Source of the DNA: Marinovum sp.
GTDB lineage: Bacteria > Pseudomonadota > Alphaproteobacteria > Rhodobacterales > Rhodobacteraceae
Length of the DNA: 63,193 nucleotides
Direction: 5' to 3'
Assembly: GCA_022447495.1 (NCBI GenBank)
Contig: JAKVBH010000003.1
Coordinates: 1 to 63,193 of the forward strand
Below the pieces are notes generated by a model. The model saw nothing but the letters and a program-made list of their open reading frames with translations, was not told the origin of the DNA and ran no database searches. Each line of letters opens with the position of its first letter. Position 1 is the first letter of the stretch. Both the position numbers and the translations under genes were made by a program. Below, piece after piece: positions 45,325-54,637 of this stretch.

Positions 45325-46608
45325 ATGGCAATTGAAGTAACAGTTCCCGACATTGGCGATTTCGACAATGTTCCCGTGGTCAGCATCCTCGTCGAAGTCG
45401 GCGACATGATCGACGCCGAAGACCCGCTCATTGAGTTGGAGAGTGACAAAGCCACGATGGAAGTGCCCGCACCCGCAGCTGGCAAAGTGGTCGCGATTAA
45501 GGTGGCCGAAGGAGACAATGTCTCCGAAGGGTCCGTCATATTGATGCTGGAAGCAGAAGGGGCCAGTGAATCTGCCAATGACGCCGCAGCCCCCGCCAAA
45601 GCGCCAGCCCCCGCAGCGGCGCAAGCTGCAGCCCCCTCTGCTGCTGCGGTCCCTGCGCCGTCAGCGCCCGCGCCGGTCACCGATGCAGGTTTTGGCAAAG
45701 CCCATGCCAGCCCCTCGGTCCGCGCTTTCGCGCGCCAGCTTGATGTGGACCTCGCCCGGATCAACGGCACGGGCCGCAAGGGCCGCATTCTGCGCGAAGA
45801 CGTGACGGCGTTTCTCAAATCCTCTACCACTGCCGCGGCTCCCGCCAAAGGCGCGCCTGCTTTTGGAGGCATGGGCATCCCGCCGATCCCGGCCGTGGAC
45901 TTCTCCAAGTTCGGCCCGGTCGAAGATGTCGAGATGAGCCGGATCAAAAAGATCTCTGGCCCTGCGCTGCACCGCTCTTGGCTCAACATCCCCCACGTCA
46001 CGCACAATGACGAGGCGGATATCACCGATCTCGACATGTACCGCAAAGAGATGGACACGATGGCCAAAGAAAACGGCTACCGCGTTACGCTTCTGAGCTT
46101 TGTCATCAAAGCATCGGTATCGGCGCTCAAAGAGCATTGGGAGTTCAACTCCTCGATCCACCCCGACGGCGATAAGCTCATCAAGAAGAGTTATTACAAC
46201 ATCGGCTTTGCCGCGGACACGCCCAACGGCCTCGTGGTGCCGGTGATCAAAGACGCCGATCGCAAAGGCATCGTCGAGATATCCAAGGAGCTCATGGAGC
46301 TTTCTGGTAAGGCCCGCGCGGGCGAACTTAAAGGCCCTGACATGCAAGGCGCGACCTTCACGATCTCCTCGTTGGGCGGGATCGGCGGGACCTCGTTCAC
46401 ACCCGTCGTAAACGCGCCGGAAGTGGCGATCCTCGGGTTAACTCGATCCAAAATGGCGCCGGTGTGGAACGGCGACGCGTTTGTGCCGCGCCTCATGCAA
46501 CCGCTCTCGCTGAGCTATGATCACCGTGCCGTCGACGGCGCCTTGGCTGCGCGCTTCTGTGTCACGCTCAAGACGCTCTTGGGCGATATGCGCAAGTTGA
46601 TGTGGTAA
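45325..46608 (+). CDS. aceF: pyruvate dehydrogenase E2 (dihydrolipoyl acetyltransferase)
   Basis: A 427-residue E2 core enzyme. One lipoyl domain spans 1-75 with the lipoylated Lys42 in LESDKATMEVP. An Ala/Pro linker follows, then a peripheral subunit-binding domain at about 130-168 (ASPSVRAFARQLDVDLARINGTG) and the catalytic domain from about 195, ending with the active-site DHRAVDGALAARF. It moves acetyl to CoA and forms the scaffold of the complex. It lies 23 bases after aceE. Having one lipoyl domain is shorter than the three of E. coli. Confidence 0.95.
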   Translation: MAIEVTVPDIGDFDNVPVVSILVEVGDMIDAEDPLIELESDKATMEVPAPAAGKVVAIKVAEGDNVSEGSVILMLEAEGASESANDAAAPAKAPAPAAAQAAAPSAAAVPAPSAPAPVTDAGFGKAHASPSVRAFARQLDVDLARINGTGRKGRILREDVTAFLKSSTTAAAPAKGAPAFGGMGIPPIPAVDFSKFGPVEDVEMSRIKKISGPALHRSWLNIPHVTHNDEADITDLDMYRKEMDTMAKENGYRVTLLSFVIKASVSALKEHWEFNSSIHPDGDKLIKKSYYNIGFAADTPNGLVVPVIKDADRKGIVEISKELMELSGKARAGELKGPDMQGATFTISSLGGIGGTSFTPVVNAPEVAILGLTRSKMAPVWNGDAFVPRLMQPLSLSYDHRAVDGALAARFCVTLKTLLGDMRKLMW

Positions 46609-46625
46609 GGACAGGGGTAGACGAT

Positions 46626-48392
46626 ATGGATATCAAGGTTCCCGATATTGGCGACTTCACCGACGTGCCAGTGCTGTCGATATTGGTGGCTGTGGGCGAC
46701 ACAGTGGCCGAAGAAGATCCGCTGATTGAGCTGGAAAGCGACAAGGCCACCATGGAAGTGCCCAGCCCGGCAGCAGGCGTGGTCAAAGAAATCAAAGTGG
46801 CCGAAGGCGACACGGTGTCTGAAGGAGCGCTCATCATGGTGCTCGAAGGTGCCACTGCTAAGGCAGGTGCCGCTGGATCTCCTGCGGCATCCTCTGACAG
46901 TTCTGGGGCCGCTGGCGCCGCAATGGCAGCCCCCAACGCCGTGGTGGCCACAGGCACCGCCTCTGGTCCTGGTGACAAACACGCAGACGTGGTTGTCTTG
47001 GGCTCGGGCCCAGGTGGCTATACCGCTGCGTTCCGCGCGGCCGACCTCGGCAAAAAGGTCGTTCTCATTGAGAAGAACTCCAGCCTTGGCGGGGTCTGCC
47101 TTAATGTGGGTTGCATCCCGTCCAAAGCGCTCTTGCATGTGGCCAAGGTCATCACCGAAGCCGAAGAGATGGGCGCCCATGGTGTGTCCTTCGGAAAGCC
47201 TGAGATCAACCTCGACGAATTGAGGGCGTTTAAAGACGGTGTGGTGGGTCAACTCACAGGAGGACTCGGCGGCTTGTCCAAGGCGCGCAAAGTCGACGTT
47301 GTGCGCGGCATGGGGGTCTTCAGTGGCCCTAACATGATCGCCGTGACCGACGCCAAGGGCAACCTGACCAACGTGTCCTTTGATCAATGTATCATCGCGG
47401 CGGGATCGGAGCCTGTGAACCTGCCTTTCATCCCCGAAGATGAGCGCATCATCGACAGCACCGGCGCGCTTGAACTCAAGGATGTGCCGGATCGCATGTT
47501 GATCCTGGGCGGCGGTATCATCGGTCTTGAGATGGCTTGTGTCTACGATGCTCTGGGCTCGAACATCACGGTTGTTGAGCTTATGGATCAGATCATTCCA
47601 GGCGCCGACAAAGACATCGTCAAACCCTTGCATACCCGCATAAAGGGGCGCTACGAGGACATCAAGCTCAAGACAAAAGTCACCGCCGTTGAGGCGATGG
47701 CCGAGGGGCTCAAGGTGACTTTCGAGGACGACAAAGGCGGGATCAGCACCGACACGTTCGACAAAATCCTCGTGGCCGTGGGCCGCAAACCCAATGGCAA
47801 GCTGATCCAAGCCGAAGCTGCGGGCGTGGCTGTGGATGAGCGCGGCTTTATCCCCGTGGACAGCCAACAACGCACGGGTCAAGCGCATATCTTTGCGATC
47901 GGTGATGTGGTCGGTCAACCCATGTTGGCGCACAAAGCCGTGCATGAAGGCAAAGTCGCCGCCGAAGTTGCTGCCGGTGAAAACCGTCACTTCGACGCGC
48001 GCCTCATCCCCTCCGTGGCTTATACCGACCCAGAAGTTGCGTGGGCGGGCGTGACCGAGACCGAAGCCAAGGCCAAAGGCATTAAGTTCGAAAAGGGCAT
48101 CTTCCCCTGGGCCGCGTCGGGCAAAGCGCTCTCCAACGGTCGCTCAGAAGGGGTCACCAAGTTGCTCTTTAACCCTGACGATCAACGCATCATTGGCGCC
48201 TGTATCGTTGGCACGAATGCAGGCGATCTGCTTGCAGAAGCCTGCCTTGCAATTGAAATGGGCGCGGACGCGGTCGACCTGGGCCACACCATTCACCCGC
48301 ATCCTACATTGTCAGAAACCGTGAACTTCGCGGCAGAGATGTTCGAAGGCACAATCACTGACCTTATGCCGCCAAAGAAAAGGAAACGCTGA
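46626..48392 (+). CDS. lpd: dihydrolipoamide dehydrogenase with N-terminal lipoyl domain
   Basis: A 588-residue E3 subunit. It starts with an extra lipoyl domain (about 1-75, Lys40 in LESDKATMEVPSP), an Ala/Gly linker to about 118, then the flavoprotein disulfide reductase. The latter has the FAD motif VVLGSGPGGYTAAFRA, redox cysteines in GGVCLNVGCIPSK, the NAD motif LILGGGIIGLEMA, and the His-Glu pair in HTIHPHPTLSETV. It reoxidises dihydrolipoamide with NAD+. The lipoyl extension is known in some proteobacterial E3 proteins tied to AceE-type complexes. The ATG at 46626 is used; a weak stem-loop terminator follows. Confidence 0.94.
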   Translation: MDIKVPDIGDFTDVPVLSILVAVGDTVAEEDPLIELESDKATMEVPSPAAGVVKEIKVAEGDTVSEGALIMVLEGATAKAGAAGSPAASSDSSGAAGAAMAAPNAVVATGTASGPGDKHADVVVLGSGPGGYTAAFRAADLGKKVVLIEKNSSLGGVCLNVGCIPSKALLHVAKVITEAEEMGAHGVSFGKPEINLDELRAFKDGVVGQLTGGLGGLSKARKVDVVRGMGVFSGPNMIAVTDAKGNLTNVSFDQCIIAAGSEPVNLPFIPEDERIIDSTGALELKDVPDRMLILGGGIIGLEMACVYDALGSNITVVELMDQIIPGADKDIVKPLHTRIKGRYEDIKLKTKVTAVEAMAEGLKVTFEDDKGGISTDTFDKILVAVGRKPNGKLIQAEAAGVAVDERGFIPVDSQQRTGQAHIFAIGDVVGQPMLAHKAVHEGKVAAEVAAGENRHFDARLIPSVAYTDPEVAWAGVTETEAKAKGIKFEKGIFPWAASGKALSNGRSEGVTKLLFNPDDQRIIGACIVGTNAGDLLAEACLAIEMGADAVDLGHTIHPHPTLSETVNFAAEMFEGTITDLMPPKKRKR

Positions 48393-48414
48393 AACGGCAT
48401 TATGATTGTCTACC

Positions 48415-48440
48415 GGGGCCTTCATCAAGAGGGCCCCTTT
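48415..48440 (+). terminator. terminator of the aceE-aceF-lpd operon
   Basis: GGGGCC (48415-48420) pairs with GGCCCC (48432-48437) across an 11-base loop, followed by TTT. It lies 22 bases after the lpd stop and upstream of the chemoreceptor gene. The short T-run makes it a moderate terminator. Confidence 0.65.
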
Positions 48441-48589
48441 AAAACTGGCCTTTGCAAAAGCTCACGCAGCGCGATGGCCAGACACAAGTTGTATTAAATT
48501 TGCTGTTTTCAAGACAGGAAGAGGCGCTCGGGGAAAGAGTTCCTTTAGAGTTTGGTGTTCCTGTCGCCGCATTCTATCAAAGGTGTGGC

Positions 48590-50845
48590 ATGTTCAAAAG
48601 CATTTCGGTCAAATATAAAATTCTCCTCTCCGGTTTTTTCCCGTTGTTCTTAGCGCTTGTGATTGGCGCCATTGCGATCCTCAGCTTTTGGCAAATGCAA
48701 GCCACACAAAAATGGGTGGATCACACGCATAACGTACTTCGAAAAGCCAATTCCATTGTGATGGCGGCTGTGAACATGGAAACGGGCATGCGTGGCTATT
48801 TGCTTGCGGGCAGAGAGGAATTTCTTGAGCCGTTGGTCGCAGGTCAAGAGAGTTTCGATGCCTTGGTTGTGGAACTCTCCGAGACTGTCAGTGACAACCC
48901 CGCGCAAGTGGCCCGTTTAGACGAGGCCAGGGCTAAAATTGACGAATGGCGCACGAAAGTTGTCGACCCACGCATTGAATTGCGCCGGGAGATTGGCGAC
49001 GCACCCACGATGAACGATATGGCTCAGAAAGTCGCGAAGGGCGAAGGTAAAGCATTCTTTGACCAGTTCCGCCAACAGATTGCGGATTTTGCCGCCAAAG
49101 AAGTCGCCTTGCTGGAGACGCGGGGGGACGAACTAGAAAGCATTTTGCTCAGCGGCGATGTCCAAGTCGGCGCGATCCGAAACAACCTCAAATGGGTTGA
49201 ACATACATATAAAGTCATCATCGAAGCGGAACGCATACTCTTGGCCGCAGTCGACATGGAGACAGGCATGCGCGGCTATCTCTTGGCGGGACGTCGTGAG
49301 TTCTTAGAGCCGTTTGATGCCGGTGTTGCAGCATTCGAAAGCCGGATCAAAGGTTTGCAAAAAAACGTGAGTGATAACCCTCCACAGGTCGCTCTTTTGC
49401 AAGAAGCGCTGGACACGATCACCGACTGGCGCACCGATGTGGTGGTTCCAATGAAAGAACTGCGTGCTCAAATAGGCTATGCGCCGACCATGGACAACAT
49501 GGCGGACATCGTCGCTGCAGCAGAGGGAAAAGTGTTTTTTGATGCCTTCCGGAGCATTATGGTTGAATTTTCTCAGATAGAAGAGGACCTTATGCAAGTG
49601 CGCATTGCTGAGAATGAAGCGACCCAAAAGTGGGCATTGACATTTATCGCCGTCGCGATGGGGGTTGCGTTGATCGTAGGCAGCACGTTGACGTTCTATA
49701 TCGGTCGCGACACGGGAAGCGCGATCTCGCGCCTGACGAAGACGATGCGAGCGTTGGCAGATGGTAAAAACAGCGTCGAAATTCCCTATTTCAGCCGTAA
49801 AGACGAAATTGGTGGTATGGCCCTTGCCACGGACGTCTTTAAACAAAACGCCCTGCGGATTGAGGAACTTAACGTCCAAATCGAAGATGAGCGTCGCGCT
49901 CAAAAAGATCGCTTGGTTGGGAGTTTTGGGGCTGCCTTACGCGCTTTGGCGGAAGGCCGTTTGAACACGCGCTTGGATAACTCCTTGGGTGAGGACTACA
50001 AAGGCATGGTCGACGATTTCAACAATGCAATGGAATCTTTGTCGACGCTTGTTTCCGAAGTTGTCAAATCGTCGGAGTCGGTGACGCTCAACATCAAGAC
50101 AATCTCAGACTCCAGCCTGTCTATCTCGCGCCAAACCGAAGTGGCCGCGGCGGCGGTGCAAGAAACCAATATGGCACTGACCGATATAGTCGGCTCAGTG
50201 AAAGCCACCGCCGGCAACGCAGCAACCGCGGACAAACTGGCCCAAATGGTCCGCGGCAACGCAGAGAAAGCCGATACCGTAGTGGGAGATACCGTCGAGA
50301 CAGTGAACAAAGTCGAAGAAATTTCGTCGAAGATTTCTGAGATCAGTTCCATCATTGGAGACATCGCATTCCAAACTAACCTGCTGGCACTCAATGCGGC
50401 TGTCGAAGCGGCACGCGCTGGTTCGGCGGGAACTGGTTTTTCTGTTGTCGCCAGTGAGGTGCGGTCGCTGTCTTTGAGGACCGCCGATGCCGCTAAGGAG
50501 ATCAATGAGCTCATTACAACTTCCAACCAGGAGATCGCCTCAAGTGTGCAACTGGTGGAGCGAACAAGCTCTGCATTACATACCATCGTTGGTGAAATTG
50601 ATCAGTTGAGCGAAAATGTTGCTGATATCGCGCAGGCTGCGGAAGCCCAGTCTACTGGGCTCAACAATGTGGCGCAGTCGATGAAAAACGTGGAGACCAA
50701 CGCGCAACGCAATGCAGCGGACATCGAAGAAACTGCTGCAGCAAGTGGTATGCTCAATGACGAGGCCGAACTTTTAAGGGAGCATGTCTCTCAATTTGAT
50801 CATGACGAGGTTGAGACGAACGAGACTGTCCAGGATGCAGCCTAG
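48590..50845 (+). CDS. methyl-accepting chemotaxis protein with two CHASE3 domains
   Basis: A 751-residue transmembrane chemoreceptor. TM1 is at about 11-33. The periplasmic part is a tandem duplication of a CHASE3-like helical sensor: unit 1 (about 41-170) and unit 2 (about 200-320) each start KWV-D/E-HT, contain [17 protein letters not shown] and end with an AEGKxFFDxFR motif. TM2 is near 345, followed by a HAMP domain and the signalling domain with the conserved hairpin [19 protein letters not shown] start at the ATG at 48590 because it gives a proper N-terminal anchor; the frame is open back to 48452. Ligand unknown; no che genes are nearby. Confidence 0.9.
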   Translation: MFKSISVKYKILLSGFFPLFLALVIGAIAILSFWQMQATQKWVDHTHNVLRKANSIVMAAVNMETGMRGYLLAGREEFLEPLVAGQESFDALVVELSETVSDNPAQVARLDEARAKIDEWRTKVVDPRIELRREIGDAPTMNDMAQKVAKGEGKAFFDQFRQQIADFAAKEVALLETRGDELESILLSGDVQVGAIRNNLKWVEHTYKVIIEAERILLAAVDMETGMRGYLLAGRREFLEPFDAGVAAFESRIKGLQKNVSDNPPQVALLQEALDTITDWRTDVVVPMKELRAQIGYAPTMDNMADIVAAAEGKVFFDAFRSIMVEFSQIEEDLMQVRIAENEATQKWALTFIAVAMGVALIVGSTLTFYIGRDTGSAISRLTKTMRALADGKNSVEIPYFSRKDEIGGMALATDVFKQNALRIEELNVQIEDERRAQKDRLVGSFGAALRALAEGRLNTRLDNSLGEDYKGMVDDFNNAMESLSTLVSEVVKSSESVTLNIKTISDSSLSISRQTEVAAAAVQETNMALTDIVGSVKATAGNAATADKLAQMVRGNAEKADTVVGDTVETVNKVEEISSKISEISSIIGDIAFQTNLLALNAAVEAARAGSAGTGFSVVASEVRSLSLRTADAAKEINELITTSNQEIASSVQLVERTSSALHTIVGEIDQLSENVADIAQAAEAQSTGLNNVAQSMKNVETNAQRNAADIEETAAASGMLNDEAELLREHVSQFDHDEVETNETVQDAA

Positions 50846-50895
50846 TTGCAGCCAAGCCGTCTTTGCGTGTCGGATCTGTGACTGAGACGGGTCGT

Positions 50896-51507
50896 TTAGC
50901 TTTTGCGTGTCAGTTGGACGTCATCGCGTTTGGAGGAGGTGTCGAGGCGGCGGCTTGCCCTTGTGCCGGGAACTAAGAGTTCGGCCCTGCGAAAATAGGC
51001 GCGGAGCTCTTCCTTTACAATGCCAAGATTCTTGCGCGTCTCTCGCACGGTCATGCTTTGCCAGGGCTCCTCTTCCATCGGAATGAGGTGGAGGTCTTTG
51101 TTGGCCATATTGTCCACGGCAAAGCCCACGCCCAGGCGATAAGATGCGATGTGCTCCTGCTCAAAACGCCAGTGTTTGGGGTAGAGTTCGGTCGAGACAT
51201 GGATGAATGTATCGACAAATTCGTTCGTGATGTCCGAGGCCGCGCCCATGGTGGCGCCGATGATGAACGCCTCATCCTGGACATGTAGCCCGCGGCCCAA
51301 AAGTACGTGAATACAATCGTGCCGCGCCAGTGAGATCGCACCGGGCAGGGCATCGGGCGATTCCGGGTTCTCGTACTTCTTGATAATTTCCGGCACCTCA
51401 TCGGCATTGGCCGCAGGCATCGTCGCCAATACCTCGGCCAGCGTCATATCGTCGGTGTCGAGACCGGGGCTCCATTCGTCCCAATTGAGATCAACACGGC
51501 GTCCCAT
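50896..51507 (-). CDS. COQ4-like protein with HDxxHx11E motif
   Basis: A 203-residue protein, last of a five-gene minus-strand operon. It holds HDCIHVLLGRG...QDE, which fits the HDxxH-x11-E metal motif of COQ4, a family needed for ubiquinone ring C1 modification. The surrounding helical segments (AFIIGATMGAASDI) also resemble COQ4. Overall similarity is otherwise low and there is no membrane helix or signal peptide. Its start overlaps the VWA stop by one base (TGATG). In this setting it is more likely a metal-binding partner of an envelope system than a ubiquinone enzyme, but this is inference. Confidence 0.6.
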   Translation of the reverse strand: MGRRVDLNWDEWSPGLDTDDMTLAEVLATMPAANADEVPEIIKKYENPESPDALPGAISLARHDCIHVLLGRGLHVQDEAFIIGATMGAASDITNEFVDTFIHVSTELYPKHWRFEQEHIASYRLGVGFAVDNMANKDLHLIPMEEEPWQSMTVRETRKNLGIVKEELRAYFRRAELLVPGTRASRRLDTSSKRDDVQLTRKS

Positions 51508-52268
51508 CAATTGCCTCCATCAAAGCTTGTCACAGCGTCAAAACTCAGGCTCTCTGCAATTGCAGAGGTGAGCGCGGCTTGCAGCCCTTCGATATTGCTC
51601 ACATCCACAAACGAGCCCAAATCGTTCCGGCGCAACACATGGCCACCGGAGATGGCGATACCTATGGTGGCCACTTGGATTGGTGTTGTGGCGGCAAGGC
51701 CCTCGACTTGTTGAGTGAGGTTTTCGTCGCTGTCAGCTTGGCCATCGGTGGTGATTATCATGCGATAGGTGCCAAAAGCGCGGGCCATGGCCGCCTCTTG
51801 GGCCAGCATCTCTTGCGCATTGCCCATAGCTGCGCCCAACGGCGTGGAGCCATCGGGCCGCACCGGGTCAAGCGCCGGACCAACAACATCACGGGCATCG
51901 ACCACATCTGTGAATGGCAGAACCACACCGCGATTGAGTGCCAGAACCGCCACCCGGTCGCTGTCCTCCATGGCCTGTACGGCTTGGAAAACCGCCTGTT
52001 TCGCTGCAGGCATGTCTCCCCCCATGGAGCCACTGTCATCCAACACGATGACGGTGATGCGACGGTTGGGATCGGGCGTGGCCTCGACGGCGTCGGCATC
52101 GCGCCCCGGCCATGCTGCGATGGCCGTCCAATCGGGCTCGACCTTGGCGGGGGGTATCACTTGCGGAAGATCCACGCCGATGTCTTCAGCTATCCCAAAT
52201 AAAACCACGCCACCAATGGCTAGAAAGAGGATGGTTGAAAGTGCGCCACTGCGCTTGTTTTTGCCCAT
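51507..52268 (-). CDS. membrane-anchored VWA-domain protein
   Basis: A 253-residue protein with one N-terminal helix (ALSTILFLAIGGVVLFGIA, about 9-27) and a von Willebrand factor A domain from about 70. The metal-ion-dependent adhesion site is intact: DDSGSM (Asp77, Ser79, Ser81), the Thr in DGSTPLG and the Asp in TTDGQAD. The VWA domain should face the periplasm and bind a protein partner through its metal. It is 12 bases after the binding-protein/OmpA fusion and overlaps the COQ4-like gene, so all are co-expressed. Confidence 0.85.
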   Translation of the reverse strand: MGKNKRSGALSTILFLAIGGVVLFGIAEDIGVDLPQVIPPAKVEPDWTAIAAWPGRDADAVEATPDPNRRITVIVLDDSGSMGGDMPAAKQAVFQAVQAMEDSDRVAVLALNRGVVLPFTDVVDARDVVGPALDPVRPDGSTPLGAAMGNAQEMLAQEAAMARAFGTYRMIITTDGQADSDENLTQQVEGLAATTPIQVATIGIAISGGHVLRRNDLGSFVDVSNIEGLQAALTSAIAESLSFDAVTSFDGGN

Positions 52269-52280
52269 GCCAACTCCTCC

Positions 52281-53948
52281 TTATTGCAATGGCGAGAAGG
52301 TGGTGGCTTCGGCTTGCACCGTTAGCACGCGGAAGATCACGCGCATGTTTTCGCGCCATTCGGCTTCGGTCCGGGGCGGATTGTGCGCTGGGTTGGCGAT
52401 GCCCACGCCATCCACCGTAAACTGGTCGCGGTTCATGCGCACCCCATCGCCTTTGGCATAGGATTGCAGCGCATCAACCACAGCAATCGCGCGGTCGAGC
52501 GAGAGGTTCTGAGTCGAGGTTCGGATCGCCCGCAGCTCCGCATTGTCGGCCCCGTCTTGTTCGCGGCGCAAGAAGTGCAGCGGATCGGAATGGCCTTCGA
52601 CCGTTATGATCGCGCCCGAATAGGTCGAGGCGAGGCGCAGGATCTCTTCAAAGTCCTGGGCGTAGAGCGCCACTGGAAAAGACGTGCTGTCGGGTTCGAA
52701 AAAGACCTGGAAGTCGATCTTGGTATTTGCATCAAGCTGACCCGTGCGCCGCAGTTTGCGCACGGCGGCGGCGGCCGCTTCGGGGTCGAAAGTTGCGATC
52801 TGACGTTCATCAAGGTCGCTCAGGCCATTGGTCAGGCTTGTGTAATCCCAATCCGCCGTGGCGAGATTAGCCGGGGAGGCCAACTTTCCCGCGCCGCGCA
52901 GTGCAATGTTCACCTCTTCAAGAAGCACATCGTACCGGCGCGCCTCATTTGCATCGGCAAAGTGGCGTGCGTTGCCTGACCAGCCGTCGGTGATCGCATC
53001 TTGCCAAAGAAAAACGCCCTCTTCATTGGGCAACCCGCCCAGAAACTCTTGGGCCATCAATGCCGCCATGGCGGCGCGGTCGCTGCTGCCCTCTTGGGCC
53101 ATGAATTGGCGCATCTCTTCTTCGGCTTTGAAGAGGCGGTTAACCATGGTTGCGATCTCGTCGCGATGGCTGTCAAAATAATCCGCGCGCACCGCAATAT
53201 AGTCACCGATCACCGAGGCCGCTTCTTGGGTTGAGATCAGAATCGTGGAGCCCCGAATGGACCCCTCAGCGCCCGTGCCAACCGTGCCGCCGGATGTGAG
53301 AAACCGCGCATCGGGGAGGATTACCGCGGCCGCATCGGCGCGACCATCCGCAATGGCAGCAGAGGGTGTATCGCCATCGCCGGTGAGGTCTGCGACCCAC
53401 ACAATCTCAACATCCGAAAAACTCAATCCGCCATCGGCCAAGATACGGCCGACAAAGTCCACATGGGGGCCGTTGGCCTGAATGGCGATCCGCTTGCCCT
53501 CCAAATCGCCGATTTGGGCGATGCCATCGGCGGCGACGATGCCGTCTCCGGCAGAGAACGAGTGTTTGAAGAAGATCACTTGTTCGGTGCGTGCGTCAAA
53601 CTCCGTGACTGGCGCGGCAGAGGCGAGCATGCCCAACGTCCCGCGTAGGTATGGCGACGCACAGGAGAGGTAGTCCCGCAACTGCGTTTCAAAACTGTCT
53701 TCGACCGACAGGTTGAGCGGCAGCCCTGCATTCCCCAAAAGTCCGCCATTGGGTGAGAGGGAGGAGCCATTTGCATAGGCAACAACTCCGTCTGCTCCCC
53801 ATGCAATCAGCGGCATATTGGGGTTCCAACCGGGTGCACAGTCGCGCACCGGATCAATGACCACTTCGGCCAAATCTGTGCCCGGGGCTTGGGCCCACAC
53901 TGGGCCGATGCTGGTGGCAAGAAGGGTGGCAATTACAAGCGATCTCAT
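52281..53948 (-). CDS. periplasmic binding protein fused to an OmpA-like domain
   Basis: A 555-residue secreted protein. The signal peptide (MRSLVIATLLATSIGPVWA) is followed by a type 2 periplasmic-binding fold (about 25-340; IGDLEGKRIAIQANGPHVDFVGRIL is typical of NMT1/SsuA/phosphate-type receptors, as is IADGRADAAAVI). The C-terminal part from about 420 is an OmpA-like peptidoglycan-binding domain with ITVEGHSDPLHF and LSLDRAIAVVDALQSYA. The fusion suggests a ligand sensor tethered to the cell wall in place of a transporter component; no permease is nearby. Its start overlaps the two-TM gene's stop (ATGA). Confidence 0.82.
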   Translation of the reverse strand: MRSLVIATLLATSIGPVWAQAPGTDLAEVVIDPVRDCAPGWNPNMPLIAWGADGVVAYANGSSLSPNGGLLGNAGLPLNLSVEDSFETQLRDYLSCASPYLRGTLGMLASAAPVTEFDARTEQVIFFKHSFSAGDGIVAADGIAQIGDLEGKRIAIQANGPHVDFVGRILADGGLSFSDVEIVWVADLTGDGDTPSAAIADGRADAAAVILPDARFLTSGGTVGTGAEGSIRGSTILISTQEAASVIGDYIAVRADYFDSHRDEIATMVNRLFKAEEEMRQFMAQEGSSDRAAMAALMAQEFLGGLPNEEGVFLWQDAITDGWSGNARHFADANEARRYDVLLEEVNIALRGAGKLASPANLATADWDYTSLTNGLSDLDERQIATFDPEAAAAAVRKLRRTGQLDANTKIDFQVFFEPDSTSFPVALYAQDFEEILRLASTYSGAIITVEGHSDPLHFLRREQDGADNAELRAIRTSTQNLSLDRAIAVVDALQSYAKGDGVRMNRDQFTVDGVGIANPAHNPPRTEAEWRENMRVIFRVLTVQAEATTFSPLQ

Positions 53949-54637
53949 GTGGATGCTCCGTCTGTGATGGGCGTCGAAAGGGAGGCGGGGCGGCGCGGGC
54001 GCAAAAGCTGTTCGGCCACTGAGGAAGCGACCTGCACCTCCTGGAGATGGCCCCGCGCCACGGCCATGTCACTGGCCAAAAAGGCATCTTCTAGGACATG
54101 TAGTGCCACCATCAGCGTCTCCCGCGAGAGGTTAACGGTGGCTTCGTCTCGGCCATTGCGGGCGACAAGCGTGTGATGGGCCGCAGTGGCTTCCGAGATC
54201 AACTCGGACCGTGTGAGGATATTACGAAGGCTCGTAAGCCGTTTTGGTTCGTAGAAAATTTCGCGAGCGGCGGCATCCAAGCGGTCCGCAGCCTGGATTA
54301 CTGTTTCGGCAAGGTCTTTGCGAAATACAGGGGCGGCCCGGCGCAAGTCATCCGCGCGGGCGTGGGCCTCGGTGATCGCGTCAATCGCGCGGTCTGCACC
54401 AAGCTCCGTGATCCCATGTTGTGCCATAAACGCTCTGACTAGGATTTCATCCTGCCGCCAAAGCCGAGCAGGATTGACCCAGGCGAGGGCCGTCAAGGTG
54501 CCAAAAAACGCAATTACAGCGCCAATCACCCAACTTGCACCGGAAAAGGGCACGGGCAAGGGCACAAACCACGCAAACGCCACAGCCGCCAAACCGACGA
54601 CAAAACCGATCACAAGTGCGTAACGGGTCGGGCTCAT
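53945..54637 (-). CDS. two-TM coiled-coil protein, XpaC-like
   Basis: A 230-residue protein with two N-terminal helices (YALVIGFVVGLAAVAFAWFV at about 6-25; WVIGAVIAFFGTLTALAW at about 36-53) and a long, mostly helical cytoplasmic part rich in Ala, Glu and Arg. The arrangement resembles XpaC-type proteins that pair with TelA in toxic-anion-resistance loci, but similarity is by architecture and I cannot confirm it. Both ends overlap neighbours by ATGA, so it is tightly coupled to the two OmpA-containing proteins. It may link the periplasmic sensor to the cytosol. Confidence 0.6.
   Translation of the reverse strand: MSPTRYALVIGFVVGLAAVAFAWFVPLPVPFSGASWVIGAVIAFFGTLTALAWVNPARLWRQDEILVRAFMAQHGITELGADRAIDAITEAHARADDLRRAAPVFRKDLAETVIQAADRLDAAAREIFYEPKRLTSLRNILTRSELISEATAAHHTLVARNGRDEATVNLSRETLMVALHVLEDAFLASDMAVARGHLQEVQVASSVAEQLLRPRRPASLSTPITDGAST

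Noticed and set aside
42644..46347. Long minus-strand frames opposite aceE and aceF
   Set aside because: They are shadows created by codon bias; the plus-strand genes have full domain evidence and the antisense products match nothing recognisable.
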